Assembly (NCBI GenBank): GCA_030838045.1
Contig: JAUTXN010000371.1
Coordinates: 1-32,562 of the forward strand
DNA from: Acidimicrobiaceae bacterium
GTDB taxonomy: Bacteria > Actinomycetota > Acidimicrobiia > Acidimicrobiales > Palsa-688
Reading direction: 5' to 3'
Length of the DNA: 32,562 nt
Positions 21,258-30,062 of this stretch are shown here, piece after piece; position 1 is the stretch's first letter; each line of letters opens with the position of its first letter. The notes under the pieces are model-generated. The model saw only the letters and a program-made list of their open reading frames with translations, was not told the DNA's origin and searched no databases. The position numbers and the translations under genes were made by a program.

Positions 21258-21320
21258 CCGCCGAGTGTACGTGGTGGGTGTCGAACCTCTCGGCGCCTGC
21301 GTTTGATGGCGATCTGTGGC

Positions 21321-21385
21321 TTTGTGGGCGAGTTAGAGCGCTGGACGACCATAGAACGCCCACAAAACCATAAACAGCCCACAGA
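21321..21385. repeat. glyA leader: 10-bp inverted repeat TTTGTGGGCG/CGCCCACAAA plus imperfect direct repeat on minus strand
   Basis: Arms 21321-21330 and 21357-21366; minus strand reads TGTGGGCTGTTTATGGT then TGTGGGCGTTCTATGGT. Confidence 0.75.
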
Positions 21386-21447
21386 CAAGCCGCACAGGAT
21401 GCCGGCCGGGCAGATCCTGAAGGCCAGCCGGATCCCCCGGCACGGGC

Positions 21448-22089
21448 CTAACCGGTGGTCCCGGTGGCCACGCTGAGGACCTCGTCCCACGACAGGCGCC
21501 CCTCGCGCAGCAGTCGCGGTTCGGCGCCCGTGCAGTCGACGACCGTCGAGGGGTTCCCGGTGCACTGGCCGCCGTCCAGGACGACTTCGACGCACGATCC
21601 CAACGCCTCGGCCAACTCCGGGGCCGTCGTCGCCGGGGGTTCACCGTGGCGGTTGGCGCTCGTGGTGGCGATCGGACCGATCGCCCGGCACAACGCCAGC
21701 GGGACGGGATGGTTGGGGCATCGCACGCCGATGGTGGCGTCGTCACTGCCGAGGTCGGCGTTGAGGTCGGGCCGGCGGGGCAGTACGACGGTCAGGGGAC
21801 CGGGCCAGAACCGGACCATGAGCCGCTCGGCGACGGGCGGTATGGCCCCGGCGACGGCCAACGTCAGGGCTTGCTCCATGTCCGCGACCAGGACCGGGAG
21901 CTCGAACGTGCGCGGCCGCCGCTTGATCTTGAACAGCCGGTCCGTGGCTCCCGCCCGAAACGGGTCAGCCGCCAACCCGTACACCGTGTCGGTCGGTACG
22001 CCCGCGATGCCACCGGCGCGCAGGATGGCGGCGGCGGCGGCGATCGCCTCGGTAGGCGGTGGATCACCCCGTGCGTCGACGATTGCCAC
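21448..22089 (-). CDS. L-threonylcarbamoyladenylate synthase (TsaC/Sua5/YrdC)
   Basis: AAAAILRAGGIAGVPTDTVYGLAADPFRAGATDRLFKIKRRPRTFELPVLV; GPLTVVLPRR; GVRCPNHPVPLAL; TTSANRHGEPPATT. Confidence 0.94.
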   Translation of the reverse strand: MAIVDARGDPPPTEAIAAAAAILRAGGIAGVPTDTVYGLAADPFRAGATDRLFKIKRRPRTFELPVLVADMEQALTLAVAGAIPPVAERLMVRFWPGPLTVVLPRRPDLNADLGSDDATIGVRCPNHPVPLALCRAIGPIATTSANRHGEPPATTAPELAEALGSCVEVVLDGGQCTGNPSTVVDCTGAEPRLLREGRLSWDEVLSVATGTTG

Positions 22090-22115
22090 CCGTTCGACGA
22101 TATCGGCCCCTACCG

Positions 22116-22250
22116 CCTAACCAGACCGGGACCCGCCCAACCAGACCGGGACCCGCCCAACCAAACCGGGCCCTGCCTAACCAAACCGGGCCCACAGCTG
22201 GGGCGATCCCCGAAGCTAGGACGATCCCCCGGAGCTAGGGCGATCCCCGA
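22116..22250. repeat. Two adjacent tandem arrays between prmC and tsaC: 4 x 20 bp then about 3 x 18-19 bp, the second including the prmC stop codon
   Basis: 20-bp units at 22116, 22136, 22156, 22176 (CCNAACCAGACCGGGACCCG type); 18/19-bp units AGCTNGGGCGATCCCCGA at 22196, 22214, 22233. Confidence 0.92.
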
Positions 22251-23200
22251 AGCCGGGCGATCAGGGCCCGCTCGCGCCCCGCGAGGTCCTGCTCCACCCT
22301 GATGTCGTCGAACCCCGCCCGCTGCGCCAACGAGCGAGCCGCGCCAGCCTGATGGGGGGCCAGCTCCACGACGAGCGCACCGGGCCGGGCCAGCCAACGA
22401 GGCGCCTCGGACACGATGATCTCAATGGCGTCGAGCCCTGTCGGGCCGCCGTGCAACGCCAGCGCCGGTTCCCACTCGGCTACCACGGCGGGAAGCGAGG
22501 CCATCTCGGCGGTCGTCACATAGGGCGGGTTGGAGACGACCAGTGAGACCTGACCGCGGAGCGAGGCCGGCAGGGCGTCCCACCACGACCCCTCGACCAG
22601 GCGCACCCGGGCGGCCCGCGACCCGCCCAGGCCGACCAGGTTGGCCCGGGCGATGGCCAGGGCCTCGGCGGAGACGTCGGTGGCCCAGACTTCGCCCGGC
22701 CGTCCCTCGGCGGCCAGCGACAGGGCGATGGCGCCCGACCCGGTCCCGAGATCGACCACGACGGGCGCCCCACGCGAGGCGGCGGGCGCACTCGTCGAGG
22801 CCCCGGGCGCCCTACGCGAGGCGGCGGGCGCACTCGCCGACGCCGCGGGCGCACGCGTCGAGGCCCCGGGCGCCCCACGCGAGGCCACCAGGGTCAACGG
22901 GGCCAGTTCCCGCAGCGCCAACTCGACGACCTGCTCGGTCTCAGGCCGGGGAATCAACACCTGCCGGTTCACCAGCAGGTCCAACTGACGAAAGCCCCAA
23001 CGGCCCAGGACGTACTGCAACGGCTCCCCCGCCGCCCGCCGCGCCACCATCTGGTCGAAATACCGTTGCGCTCGCTCGCTGACCGGCTCGTCGAGCAGCA
23101 ACGGCCACGCCCCGCTCGCCGCCTCCTCCACGATCCACCGGGCCTCCACCTTGGACCCGAGACGGGCCGCGGCCTCGTCGTAGCGCGCCCGCCACCTCAC
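22235..23200 (-). CDS. prmC: Peptide chain release factor N5-glutamine methyltransferase (PrmC/HemK) with heptad-repeat linker
   Basis: GEPLQYVLGRWGFRQLDLLVNRQVLIPRPETEQVVELAL, VVVDLGTGSGAIALSLA, VVSNPPYVTTAE (NPPY). Confidence 0.95.
   Translation of the reverse strand: MRWRARYDEAAARLGSKVEARWIVEEAASGAWPLLLDEPVSERAQRYFDQMVARRAAGEPLQYVLGRWGFRQLDLLVNRQVLIPRPETEQVVELALRELAPLTLVASRGAPGASTRAPAASASAPAASRRAPGASTSAPAASRGAPVVVDLGTGSGAIALSLAAEGRPGEVWATDVSAEALAIARANLVGLGGSRAARVRLVEGSWWDALPASLRGQVSLVVSNPPYVTTAEMASLPAVVAEWEPALALHGGPTGLDAIEIIVSEAPRWLARPGALVVELAPHQAGAARSLAQRAGFDDIRVEQDLAGRERALIARLRGSP
22760..22885. repeat. 6 x 21-bp tandem repeat inside prmC encoding ASxxAPx heptads
   Basis: ASRGAPG ASTRAPA ASASAPA ASRRAPG ASTSAPA ASRGAPV (residues 106-147). 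Confidence 0.93.
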
Positions 23201-23230
23201 GGGTTGCAGGTCACGACGAGCGGCAGCCGG

Positions 23231-24304
23231 TCAGGCGTCCGCGGTCCGGCCGCTCAGCTGCCGGGCCCGCTCGGCGGCACCAAGCGCGTCGACGATCTCG
23301 TCGAGGTCCCCGAGCAGCACCCGGTCGAGCTTGTGCAGCGTCAGGCCGATGCGGTGATCGGTGACCCGGTTCTCCTTGAAGTTGTACGTCCGGATCTTCT
23401 CCGAGCGCCCGCCGCCACCGATCTGGCTGCGCCGGGTCTCGCTCAACGAGGCCGCCTGGCGATCCTGTTCGGCCTTGAGCAACCGGGCCCGCAGGACCAC
23501 CATGGCCTTGGCCCGGTTCTGGATCTGGCTCTTCTCGTCCTGCATGGCGACCACCACGCCGGTCGGAAGGTGGGTGATGCGCACCGCCGAGTCGGTGGTG
23601 TTGACCGACTGCCCGCCGGGACCTGTCGAGCGGTACACGTCGATCTTCAGGTCCTTCTCCTCGATGTGGACGTCGATCTCCTCCGCCTCCGGGAGCACCG
23701 TCACCGTGGCCGCGGAGGTGTGGATCCGCCCCTGCGACTCCGTCACCGGCACCCGCTGCACCCGATGCGGTCCGCCCTCGTACTTGAAATGGCTCCACGC
23801 CGTCTTGCCCTTGACCATGAAGGTGACCTCGTTGAAGCCGCCCATGTCCGAGGGGTCGCTGCCCAGAATCTCGATCTTCAGGTTGTGCCGCTCGGCGTAG
23901 TGCAAGTACATCTCGAACAGCACCTTGGCGAACAGGTTGGCTTCCTCGCCCCCTTCGGCACCGCGGATTTCGAGGATGACGTTCTTGCCGTCGTTGGCAT
24001 CCTTGGGCAGGAGGAGCGCCTTCAGCTCCTCCTCGACCGCCGCGATGCGCGCCTCGGCGCCGTCCACCTCGGCCCGCAGCATCTCGCGGTCCTCGCCCTC
24101 GGCATCGGGCAGCATCTCCTTGGCCGTGGCCAGGTCATCGAGTGCCCGCCGGTACGAGTGGTACGCCGCGACGATGGGTTCCAACGCCTTGTGGCGCCGC
24201 GACACCTCCCGCAGGGTCGCCTGGTCAGTGAGCACGGCCGGGTCCGACAGGCGGCGAAGGACCGTCTGATACTCCTCTTCGAGACCCTGCAACCGTTCCA
24301 ACAT
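23231..24304 (-). CDS. prfA: Peptide chain release factor 1
   Basis: [26 protein letters not shown] (GGQ), [18 protein letters not shown] (PxT), [19 protein letters not shown]. Confidence 0.96.
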   Translation of the reverse strand: MLERLQGLEEEYQTVLRRLSDPAVLTDQATLREVSRRHKALEPIVAAYHSYRRALDDLATAKEMLPDAEGEDREMLRAEVDGAEARIAAVEEELKALLLPKDANDGKNVILEIRGAEGGEEANLFAKVLFEMYLHYAERHNLKIEILGSDPSDMGGFNEVTFMVKGKTAWSHFKYEGGPHRVQRVPVTESQGRIHTSAATVTVLPEAEEIDVHIEEKDLKIDVYRSTGPGGQSVNTTDSAVRITHLPTGVVVAMQDEKSQIQNRAKAMVVLRARLLKAEQDRQAASLSETRRSQIGGGGRSEKIRTYNFKENRVTDHRIGLTLHKLDRVLLGDLDEIVDALGAAERARQLSGRTADA

Positions 24305-24309
24305 GGTGA

Positions 24310-25311
24310 CTAAAGGGTACCGGCCAGGCCCTTCCAGCCGGCTGGGACCGTGACCACCTCGGCCGGTTCACGCAACGCCGCCGCCAGCTGACGGGTCCTC
24401 GGGTGGTCGTCGCCCGGGGGCAGCGCCAGGATCAGCCGGGCCGAGTCGCCGAGGCCGCCCGCCCGCCGGGCATCGGCGGCCGCGGGCACGAGGTCCAGGT
24501 CGATCCCCGTCGAGGTGGCAACCACGACCGGCTGACCACCGACGTCCACCCCCGCCGCCATGGCCGCGGTCGAGGTGCGAAGGTCGTCCCGGGGCACCGA
24601 CGGCGGCATGGGCGCCAGCCACGCCGCGCCCACCAGGTCGGGCCGGGCGACGACGACGTGGCGCAACCACCGCTCGACCGCGAGGCTGTTGGCCAGGTGC
24701 GCCGACCCCTCGGGCGTGCGCCAACGGCGGATCATGGCCACCACCTCGGCCAGCACGTCCGGAGCCGCACGGTCGGGCTCCAGGTCCCTGTGGAACGTCC
24801 GGTCCTGGCTGCCGACGCCGACCTCGAGGCGGGCCCCGTCGCCGTCGATGACGACCCGGGCCACTTCGAGGCCCAGCAGCTCGCCGGTCAGCACGCCGAA
24901 CTCGACGACCGGCTCCACGCCCGCGGCTCGCAGTACCTCGGCGAAAGGGGCGGCGGCGCTGGGTAGCGGAGGGGGTGGGGAAAACCCCGCGGGGGTGACC
25001 AACCGCAGGGTCGGAGGGACGACCTGCCATACCGTGACGGGCAGGGCGAATGCCTGGGCCCGGCGGGCCAACAACGAGGCGATCTCCTCGCGGCTGTCGG
25101 CCAGGAGATGGATCTCTCCGGCCTCGTAGCGCAACGCCCAAGCCAGAACGCCACCCAGGCTGCGGGGGTGGGCCCCGTCCACCAGCACGAAGGCCGCCCC
25201 GCCCGCGGCCGCGGGCCGCAACGCGGCACCCTTCGGAAACGGCGCCGGTAGCGCGCCGGTACCGGGGCCCCAAAGGCCGCGGACCAAGACGTTCAACTTC
25301 GCTCGGAGCAA
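24310..25311 (-). CDS. Conserved hypothetical protein between rpmE and prfA
   Basis: Long ORF, tightly packed upstream of prfA (5 nt gap), e.g. FVLVDGAHPRSLGGVLAWALRYEAGEIHLLADSREEIASLLARRAQAFALPVTVWQV; no family recognised; start uncertain. Confidence 0.6.
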   Translation of the reverse strand: MLRAKLNVLVRGLWGPGTGALPAPFPKGAALRPAAAGGAAFVLVDGAHPRSLGGVLAWALRYEAGEIHLLADSREEIASLLARRAQAFALPVTVWQVVPPTLRLVTPAGFSPPPPLPSAAAPFAEVLRAAGVEPVVEFGVLTGELLGLEVARVVIDGDGARLEVGVGSQDRTFHRDLEPDRAAPDVLAEVVAMIRRWRTPEGSAHLANSLAVERWLRHVVVARPDLVGAAWLAPMPPSVPRDDLRTSTAAMAAGVDVGGQPVVVATSTGIDLDLVPAAADARRAGGLGDSARLILALPPGDDHPRTRQLAAALREPAEVVTVPAGWKGLAGTL

Positions 25312-25358
25312 CGCCTCCCGCGGATCGACTGCGGGGTCGGCGGGTTTGGCCAGGTCTG

Positions 25359-25571
25359 CTACTTCTTGGCCGCCCGGCGCCCGTAACGGCGCTCGAAGCG
25401 CTCCACCCGGCCGCCGGTGTCAACCAGCTTCTGCTTGCCGGTATAGAACGGATGGCATTCGTTGCACAGCTCGGTGTGCAACGTGTCCTTGGTGGAGTGG
25501 GTCATGAACTTGTTGCCACACGAGCAGGTCACGGTGGCGTCGACGTACTTGGGATGGATGTCTGTCTTCAC
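25359..25571 (-). CDS. rpmE: 50S ribosomal protein L31 (Cys-containing, Zn type)
   Basis: [64 protein letters not shown]. Confidence 0.97.
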   Translation of the reverse strand: MKTDIHPKYVDATVTCSCGNKFMTHSTKDTLHTELCNECHPFYTGKQKLVDTGGRVERFERRYGRRAAKK

Positions 25572-25579
25572 TGGTACTC

Positions 25580-27484
25580 CTAGATGGAGGGCGCCGGGGT
25601 CTTGGCGATCTCGGCGAGGAATTCGTCGTTGCTCTTGGTCGACTTGATCTTTTCCATGAGGAGCTGCAAACCGGCGGCGTCACTGCCGTCCGCCCCGAGG
25701 GCGTTGAGCACCCGGCGCAGCTTCCATACTTGCTGAAGCTGCTGGCGGTCGAACAGCAACTCCTCGTGGCGGGTGGAGCTGGCGTTGACATCGAGGGCGG
25801 GATACACCCGGCGCTCTGCCAGCTTGCGGTCCAGCCGCAGCTCCATGTTGCCGGTGCCCTTGAACTCCTCGAAGATCACTTCGTCCATCCGGCTTCCCGT
25901 CTCGACCAGAGCGGTTGCCAGGATGGTCAACGATCCGCCTTCCTCAATATTCCGCGCCGAGCCAAAGAACTTCTTGGGCGGGTAGAGGGCGCCGGTGTCG
26001 ATGCCGCCGGACATGATCCGCCCCGTCGCCGGCTGCGCCAGGTTGTAGGCCCGGGCCAGGCGCGTGATGCCGTCGAGCACGATGACGACGTCCTTGCCCA
26101 GTTCCACCAGCCGCTTGGCCCGCTCGATGGTGAGCTCGGCGACCTGGGTGTGCTCGTCGGCCGGGCGGTCGAACGTCGAGGCGATCACCTCGCCCTTGAC
26201 CGAGCGCCGCATGTCGGTGACCTCCTCGGGTCGCTCGTCGACCAGGAGCACCATGAGCACGACGTCGGGGTTGTTGGCTTCGATCGAGTGGGCGATCTGC
26301 TTCAAGACGGTGGTCTTGCCCGCTTTGGGCGGCGACACGATCAGCCCTCGCTGGCCCTTGCCGATGGGCGAGATGAGGTCGACGATACGCGCCGTGAGGT
26401 TGGCCGGGTCGCCGGGCACCTCGAGGGGCAGCTTCTGGTCGGGGAACAGCGGGGTGAGATCCTCGAAGCGGGGCCGAACCCGGGCCTCGTCGGGAGAAAG
26501 CCCGCTCACCGTGTCGATCCGCAGCAGTGCCGGATACTTCTCGGTGCTCCCCGCGGGCCGGCAGGCCCCTTCGATCTCGTCGCCCTTGCGGAGGGCGAAA
26601 CGGCGTACCTGGCTGATCGACACGTACACGTCGTTGGCGCTGGGGAGGTATCCCCGCGTCCGCAGGAAACCGTAACCCTCGTCGCGCAGGTCGAGATAGC
26701 CCTTCACCGACACCGGTTCGCCGGAATAGGCGGTGTCCATCGGCTGGGCCTGCAGGTCGCGATCACCGTTGGTGGGGGTGCGCTCCGGGGTGCGTTCGCG
26801 GCCCCGGCGGCGACGGTTGCGGCGATTGCCCACTTCCCCGTCGAAGCGCCCTTGGCCCTGGCTCGTGCCTGGACCGGAACCCTGGCCCTGGCCTGATTGC
26901 CCCGAGTTGCCCTGGGCCGGCGATCCGCTCGACTGCTGGTGCGGCCGGGGCTGGTAGGACGACCCCGACGACTCGGACCCGTCCGCCCGGCCGTTGCTCG
27001 CGCCGTTGGCGCCGGCGGCGGTCTCGTCGTCGGTGTCCTCGGCGAACTCCGGCGCCCCACGGTGGCCCTGGCTGTTGGCACCGCCGCCGGCCGCCGCCGT
27101 CGCACTGCCGTTGGCCGAGGAGTCGCCCGGTTCATCGGTCGAGTGGTCGGCCGCCGCGGTGGAGGCAGCAGGGGGCGGGGCGGGTGCGTGGTCGCCGGCC
27201 GCCGCGGGCACTGGTGCAGCGGCTTCTTCGTGGTCGCCCAACGGCAGCTCTGCAGGCGGGGCGGCGACAGCCTTGCGCGCCCTCGGGGCACGGCGAGGCT
27301 TTTCGACAGACGCCGCCGGCTCGGGCTCGTCGACCGCAACTCCGGTGGCCCGGAGTATCTGCAGGATCAGGTCGGATTTCCTGGCTCGGCTTCCGGGCTT
27401 GGTACCCAGCGCCTCGGCGATGGCGTAGAGCTCCTCGCGCTCTTTGGCCTCTAGGACCGAGCGCTCGAGTTGCGGCTCGCTCAT
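25580..27484 (-). CDS. rho: Transcription termination factor Rho with long disordered N-terminal region
   Basis: [84 protein letters not shown]. Start at MSEPQ preferred over ORF start 27496. Confidence 0.97.
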   Translation of the reverse strand: MSEPQLERSVLEAKEREELYAIAEALGTKPGSRARKSDLILQILRATGVAVDEPEPAASVEKPRRAPRARKAVAAPPAELPLGDHEEAAAPVPAAAGDHAPAPPPAASTAAADHSTDEPGDSSANGSATAAAGGGANSQGHRGAPEFAEDTDDETAAGANGASNGRADGSESSGSSYQPRPHQQSSGSPAQGNSGQSGQGQGSGPGTSQGQGRFDGEVGNRRNRRRRGRERTPERTPTNGDRDLQAQPMDTAYSGEPVSVKGYLDLRDEGYGFLRTRGYLPSANDVYVSISQVRRFALRKGDEIEGACRPAGSTEKYPALLRIDTVSGLSPDEARVRPRFEDLTPLFPDQKLPLEVPGDPANLTARIVDLISPIGKGQRGLIVSPPKAGKTTVLKQIAHSIEANNPDVVLMVLLVDERPEEVTDMRRSVKGEVIASTFDRPADEHTQVAELTIERAKRLVELGKDVVIVLDGITRLARAYNLAQPATGRIMSGGIDTGALYPPKKFFGSARNIEEGGSLTILATALVETGSRMDEVIFEEFKGTGNMELRLDRKLAERRVYPALDVNASSTRHEELLFDRQQLQQVWKLRRVLNALGADGSDAAGLQLLMEKIKSTKSNDEFLAEIAKTPAPSI

Positions 27485-27674
27485 CGGTAACCTCATTTGG
27501 ATCGGGTGGAGTGGTCAGGCGGTGACGTCGCGGCGGGCCGGGATGGTCAGCTAAGGGTCAGGATGCCGCCGTGGTCCTACCGGGCCAGCATCCGTCACCC
27601 GCCTCCGGAACCCCCGAGCCAGCACTTGGGGCGCTGGTATGGCGCATGCCCCGTCATGGAGTGCGATGACAACA

Positions 27675-27704
27675 CCCATGGTACTCGGGATGCCCGTACC
27701 TGGG
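27675..27704 (-). terminator. Hairpin just downstream of thrC (CCCA-GGTAC-GGG...CCC-GA-GTACC-A-TGGG)
   Basis: Extended imperfect stem 9 nt after the thrC stop, within the thrC-rho spacer; no U tract. Confidence 0.45.
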
Positions 27705-27713
27705 CAACCGGCC

Positions 27714-28754
27714 TCAGAGTCCCAGTTCGGCCCGGATGGCGGCGGTATCGGCTTCGACCGGTGTCGGCACCGCGATCTGGCTGATGGCGATGTCGGGGTC
27801 CTTCAGGCCGTGGCCGGTCAGCACGCAGACGACGGTCGAACCAGCGTCGACGCCGACCTTGAGCAGGCCCGCCACCGACGCCGCCGATGCCGGCTCGCAG
27901 AACACCGACTCCGACCGGGCGAGGAAGCGGTAGGCCTCGAGGATCTCGCCGTCGGTGACCGCATGAATCCCGCCGCCGGACTCCGACGACGCTGCGGTCG
28001 CCCCGTACCACGAGGCCGGGCGTCCGATCCGAATGGCGGTGGCGATGGTCTGGGGGTCGTCGATCGGGTGTCCCTCGACGATCGGCGCCGCCCCCGCCGC
28101 CTGGAAGCCCATCATCCGGGGTAGCCGGGTGATCTTTCCCGCATCCTGATATTCGCGATAGCCCTTCCAGTAGGCGGTGATGTTGCCGGCGTTGCCGACG
28201 GGAATGAAGTGGTAGTCCGGCGCGTCGCCCAGGGCGTCGACGATCTCGAAGGCCCCGGTCTTCTGGCCCTCGATCCGGTACGGGTTGATGGAGTTGACGA
28301 CCGTCACCGGCGCCGAGTCCCCCAACTCCCTGACGATGTCAAGGCAGACGTCGAAGTTGGCCCGCAGCTGCAATACCCGGGCGCCGTGGATCAGCGCCTG
28401 AGCCAGCTTCCCCAGGGCGATATGGCCGTCGGGAATGAGAACGACACAGGTCAGGCCGGCCCGGGCGGCGTAGGCGGCGGCGGACGCCGAGGTGTTGCCG
28501 GTGGACCCGCACACCACGGCCTTGGCGCCCTCCTCGACCGCCTTGGAGATGGCGACAGTCATGCCCCGGTCCTTGAACGACCCGGTCGGGTTGGCTCCCT
28601 CCACCTTGAGCCACACCTTGGCGCCGACCCGTTCGGAGAGCCGGGGAGCCGGCACCAGCGGCGTGGCCCCCTCAAGCAGCGTGACGACCGGCGTGTCCTC
28701 GGTGACCGGCAGGAACGACCGGTATTCCTCGATGAGACCACGCCACGCGATCAC
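27714..28754 (-). CDS. thrC: Threonine synthase
   Basis: [68 protein letters not shown]. Start set at GTG 28754 by homology of the N-terminus. Confidence 0.94.
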   Translation of the reverse strand: MIAWRGLIEEYRSFLPVTEDTPVVTLLEGATPLVPAPRLSERVGAKVWLKVEGANPTGSFKDRGMTVAISKAVEEGAKAVVCGSTGNTSASAAAYAARAGLTCVVLIPDGHIALGKLAQALIHGARVLQLRANFDVCLDIVRELGDSAPVTVVNSINPYRIEGQKTGAFEIVDALGDAPDYHFIPVGNAGNITAYWKGYREYQDAGKITRLPRMMGFQAAGAAPIVEGHPIDDPQTIATAIRIGRPASWYGATAASSESGGGIHAVTDGEILEAYRFLARSESVFCEPASAASVAGLLKVGVDAGSTVVCVLTGHGLKDPDIAISQIAVPTPVEADTAAIRAELGL

Positions 28755-28758
28755 GGCG

Positions 28759-30051
28759 TCAACGTTGGCTGTCGACCACGCGCAGTAGGCCGCTCGTGCG
28801 GTCGACGACGTCGAGCTGGCGCAAGTCGTGCAGGCACGCCTGGACATCGCGTTCGAGGGCAGGGTGGACGATGATCACGAGGCGGGCCTCGGCGCCCAGG
28901 CCGACCTGTTCCATCAGGCGGATCGACACGTCGTGGCTGCCCAACACGCCTGCCACTGCGTGGAGCACGCCGGGCCGGTCGGCGACGTCGATCGACAAGT
29001 AGTACTCGGAGCGCAGCTCGTCGATCGGGAAGATCGAGGCCGGGCGCAACGTGATCGTGCGCCCCGCGTGACCGCAGGAAAGGTTGTGCGCCGCGTCGAG
29101 GAGGTCACCCAATACCGCGCTGGCGGTCGGCATGCCTCCGGCGCCGCGGCCCATCAACATCAGCTCGCCGACGGCATCGCCCTCCACGAACACTGCGTTG
29201 AAGGAATCGCGCACGGCGGCGAGGGGATGGGTGGAGGGAACCATGGCGGGATGGACGCGCACCGCGACCATGTCGCCTTCGGCCTTCTCGACGACGGCCA
29301 GCAACTTGATCACATAGCCCAGCCGGCCCGCGAACTCGATGTCGTCGACTGTGACCGCCGAGATGCCCTCCCGGTAGACGTCGCCCGCCACGACCCGCAC
29401 CCCGAACGCGACGCTGGCGAGGATGGCGGCTTTGGCGGCCGCGTCGTAGCCCTCCACATCCGCGGTCGGGTCCCGTTCGGCGTAGCCCAGCCGCTGAGCC
29501 TCGGCCAGGGCGTCGTGATACGAGGCGCCACCTTCGGTCATCTTGGTCAGGACGAAGTTCGTCGTGCCGTTGACGATGCCCATGATCCGCCGGATGCGCT
29601 CGCCCGCCAGGGATTCACGCAGCGGCCGGATGAGGGGGATGCCGCCCGCCACCGCGGCCTCGAAAAGGAGGTCCACGCCTCCCGCATTGGCCGCCTCGAA
29701 CAGTTCCGCGCCCACGTTGGCCAGTAGTTCCTTGTTGGCGGTGACGACCGGCTTGCCGCCCTTCAGCGCCTGGAGGATGAGGCCCCGGGCAGGCTCGATG
29801 CCGCCGATGACTTCGACCACCACGTCGATGTCGGGATCGTTGACGACCGCCTGGGCGTCAGTCGTCAGCACCCCGGGCGGCAAATCGACCGGGCGCTCGC
29901 GGGCCAGGCTGTGCACCGCCACGGCCGCCAACACCAGGCGAATGCCGGTGCGGGACTCGATGTCATCACCGTCGCGCAGCAGCAACTGGGCCAGTGCCGC
30001 CCCCACGTTGCCGCACCCCAACAAACCGACCCTGATGATCCCTGGCTCCAC
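28759..30051 (-). CDS. hom: Homoserine dehydrogenase with C-terminal ACT domain
   Basis: [72 protein letters not shown]-terminal [26 protein letters not shown] (ACT). Confidence 0.95.
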   Translation of the reverse strand: MEPGIIRVGLLGCGNVGAALAQLLLRDGDDIESRTGIRLVLAAVAVHSLARERPVDLPPGVLTTDAQAVVNDPDIDVVVEVIGGIEPARGLILQALKGGKPVVTANKELLANVGAELFEAANAGGVDLLFEAAVAGGIPLIRPLRESLAGERIRRIMGIVNGTTNFVLTKMTEGGASYHDALAEAQRLGYAERDPTADVEGYDAAAKAAILASVAFGVRVVAGDVYREGISAVTVDDIEFAGRLGYVIKLLAVVEKAEGDMVAVRVHPAMVPSTHPLAAVRDSFNAVFVEGDAVGELMLMGRGAGGMPTASAVLGDLLDAAHNLSCGHAGRTITLRPASIFPIDELRSEYYLSIDVADRPGVLHAVAGVLGSHDVSIRLMEQVGLGAEARLVIIVHPALERDVQACLHDLRQLDVVDRTSGLLRVVDSQR

Positions 30052-30062
30052 GGCGGCCGAGG

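Noticed and set aside
21258-21447. Glycine riboswitch or tRNA (GGTTCGACACC T-loop-like sequence near 21275)
   Set aside because: No recognisable riboswitch core, no acceptor/anticodon stems or cloverleaf around the T-loop-like string.
22116-22250. Possible CRISPR array
   Set aside because: Units are directly contiguous with no spacers; they are minisatellites.
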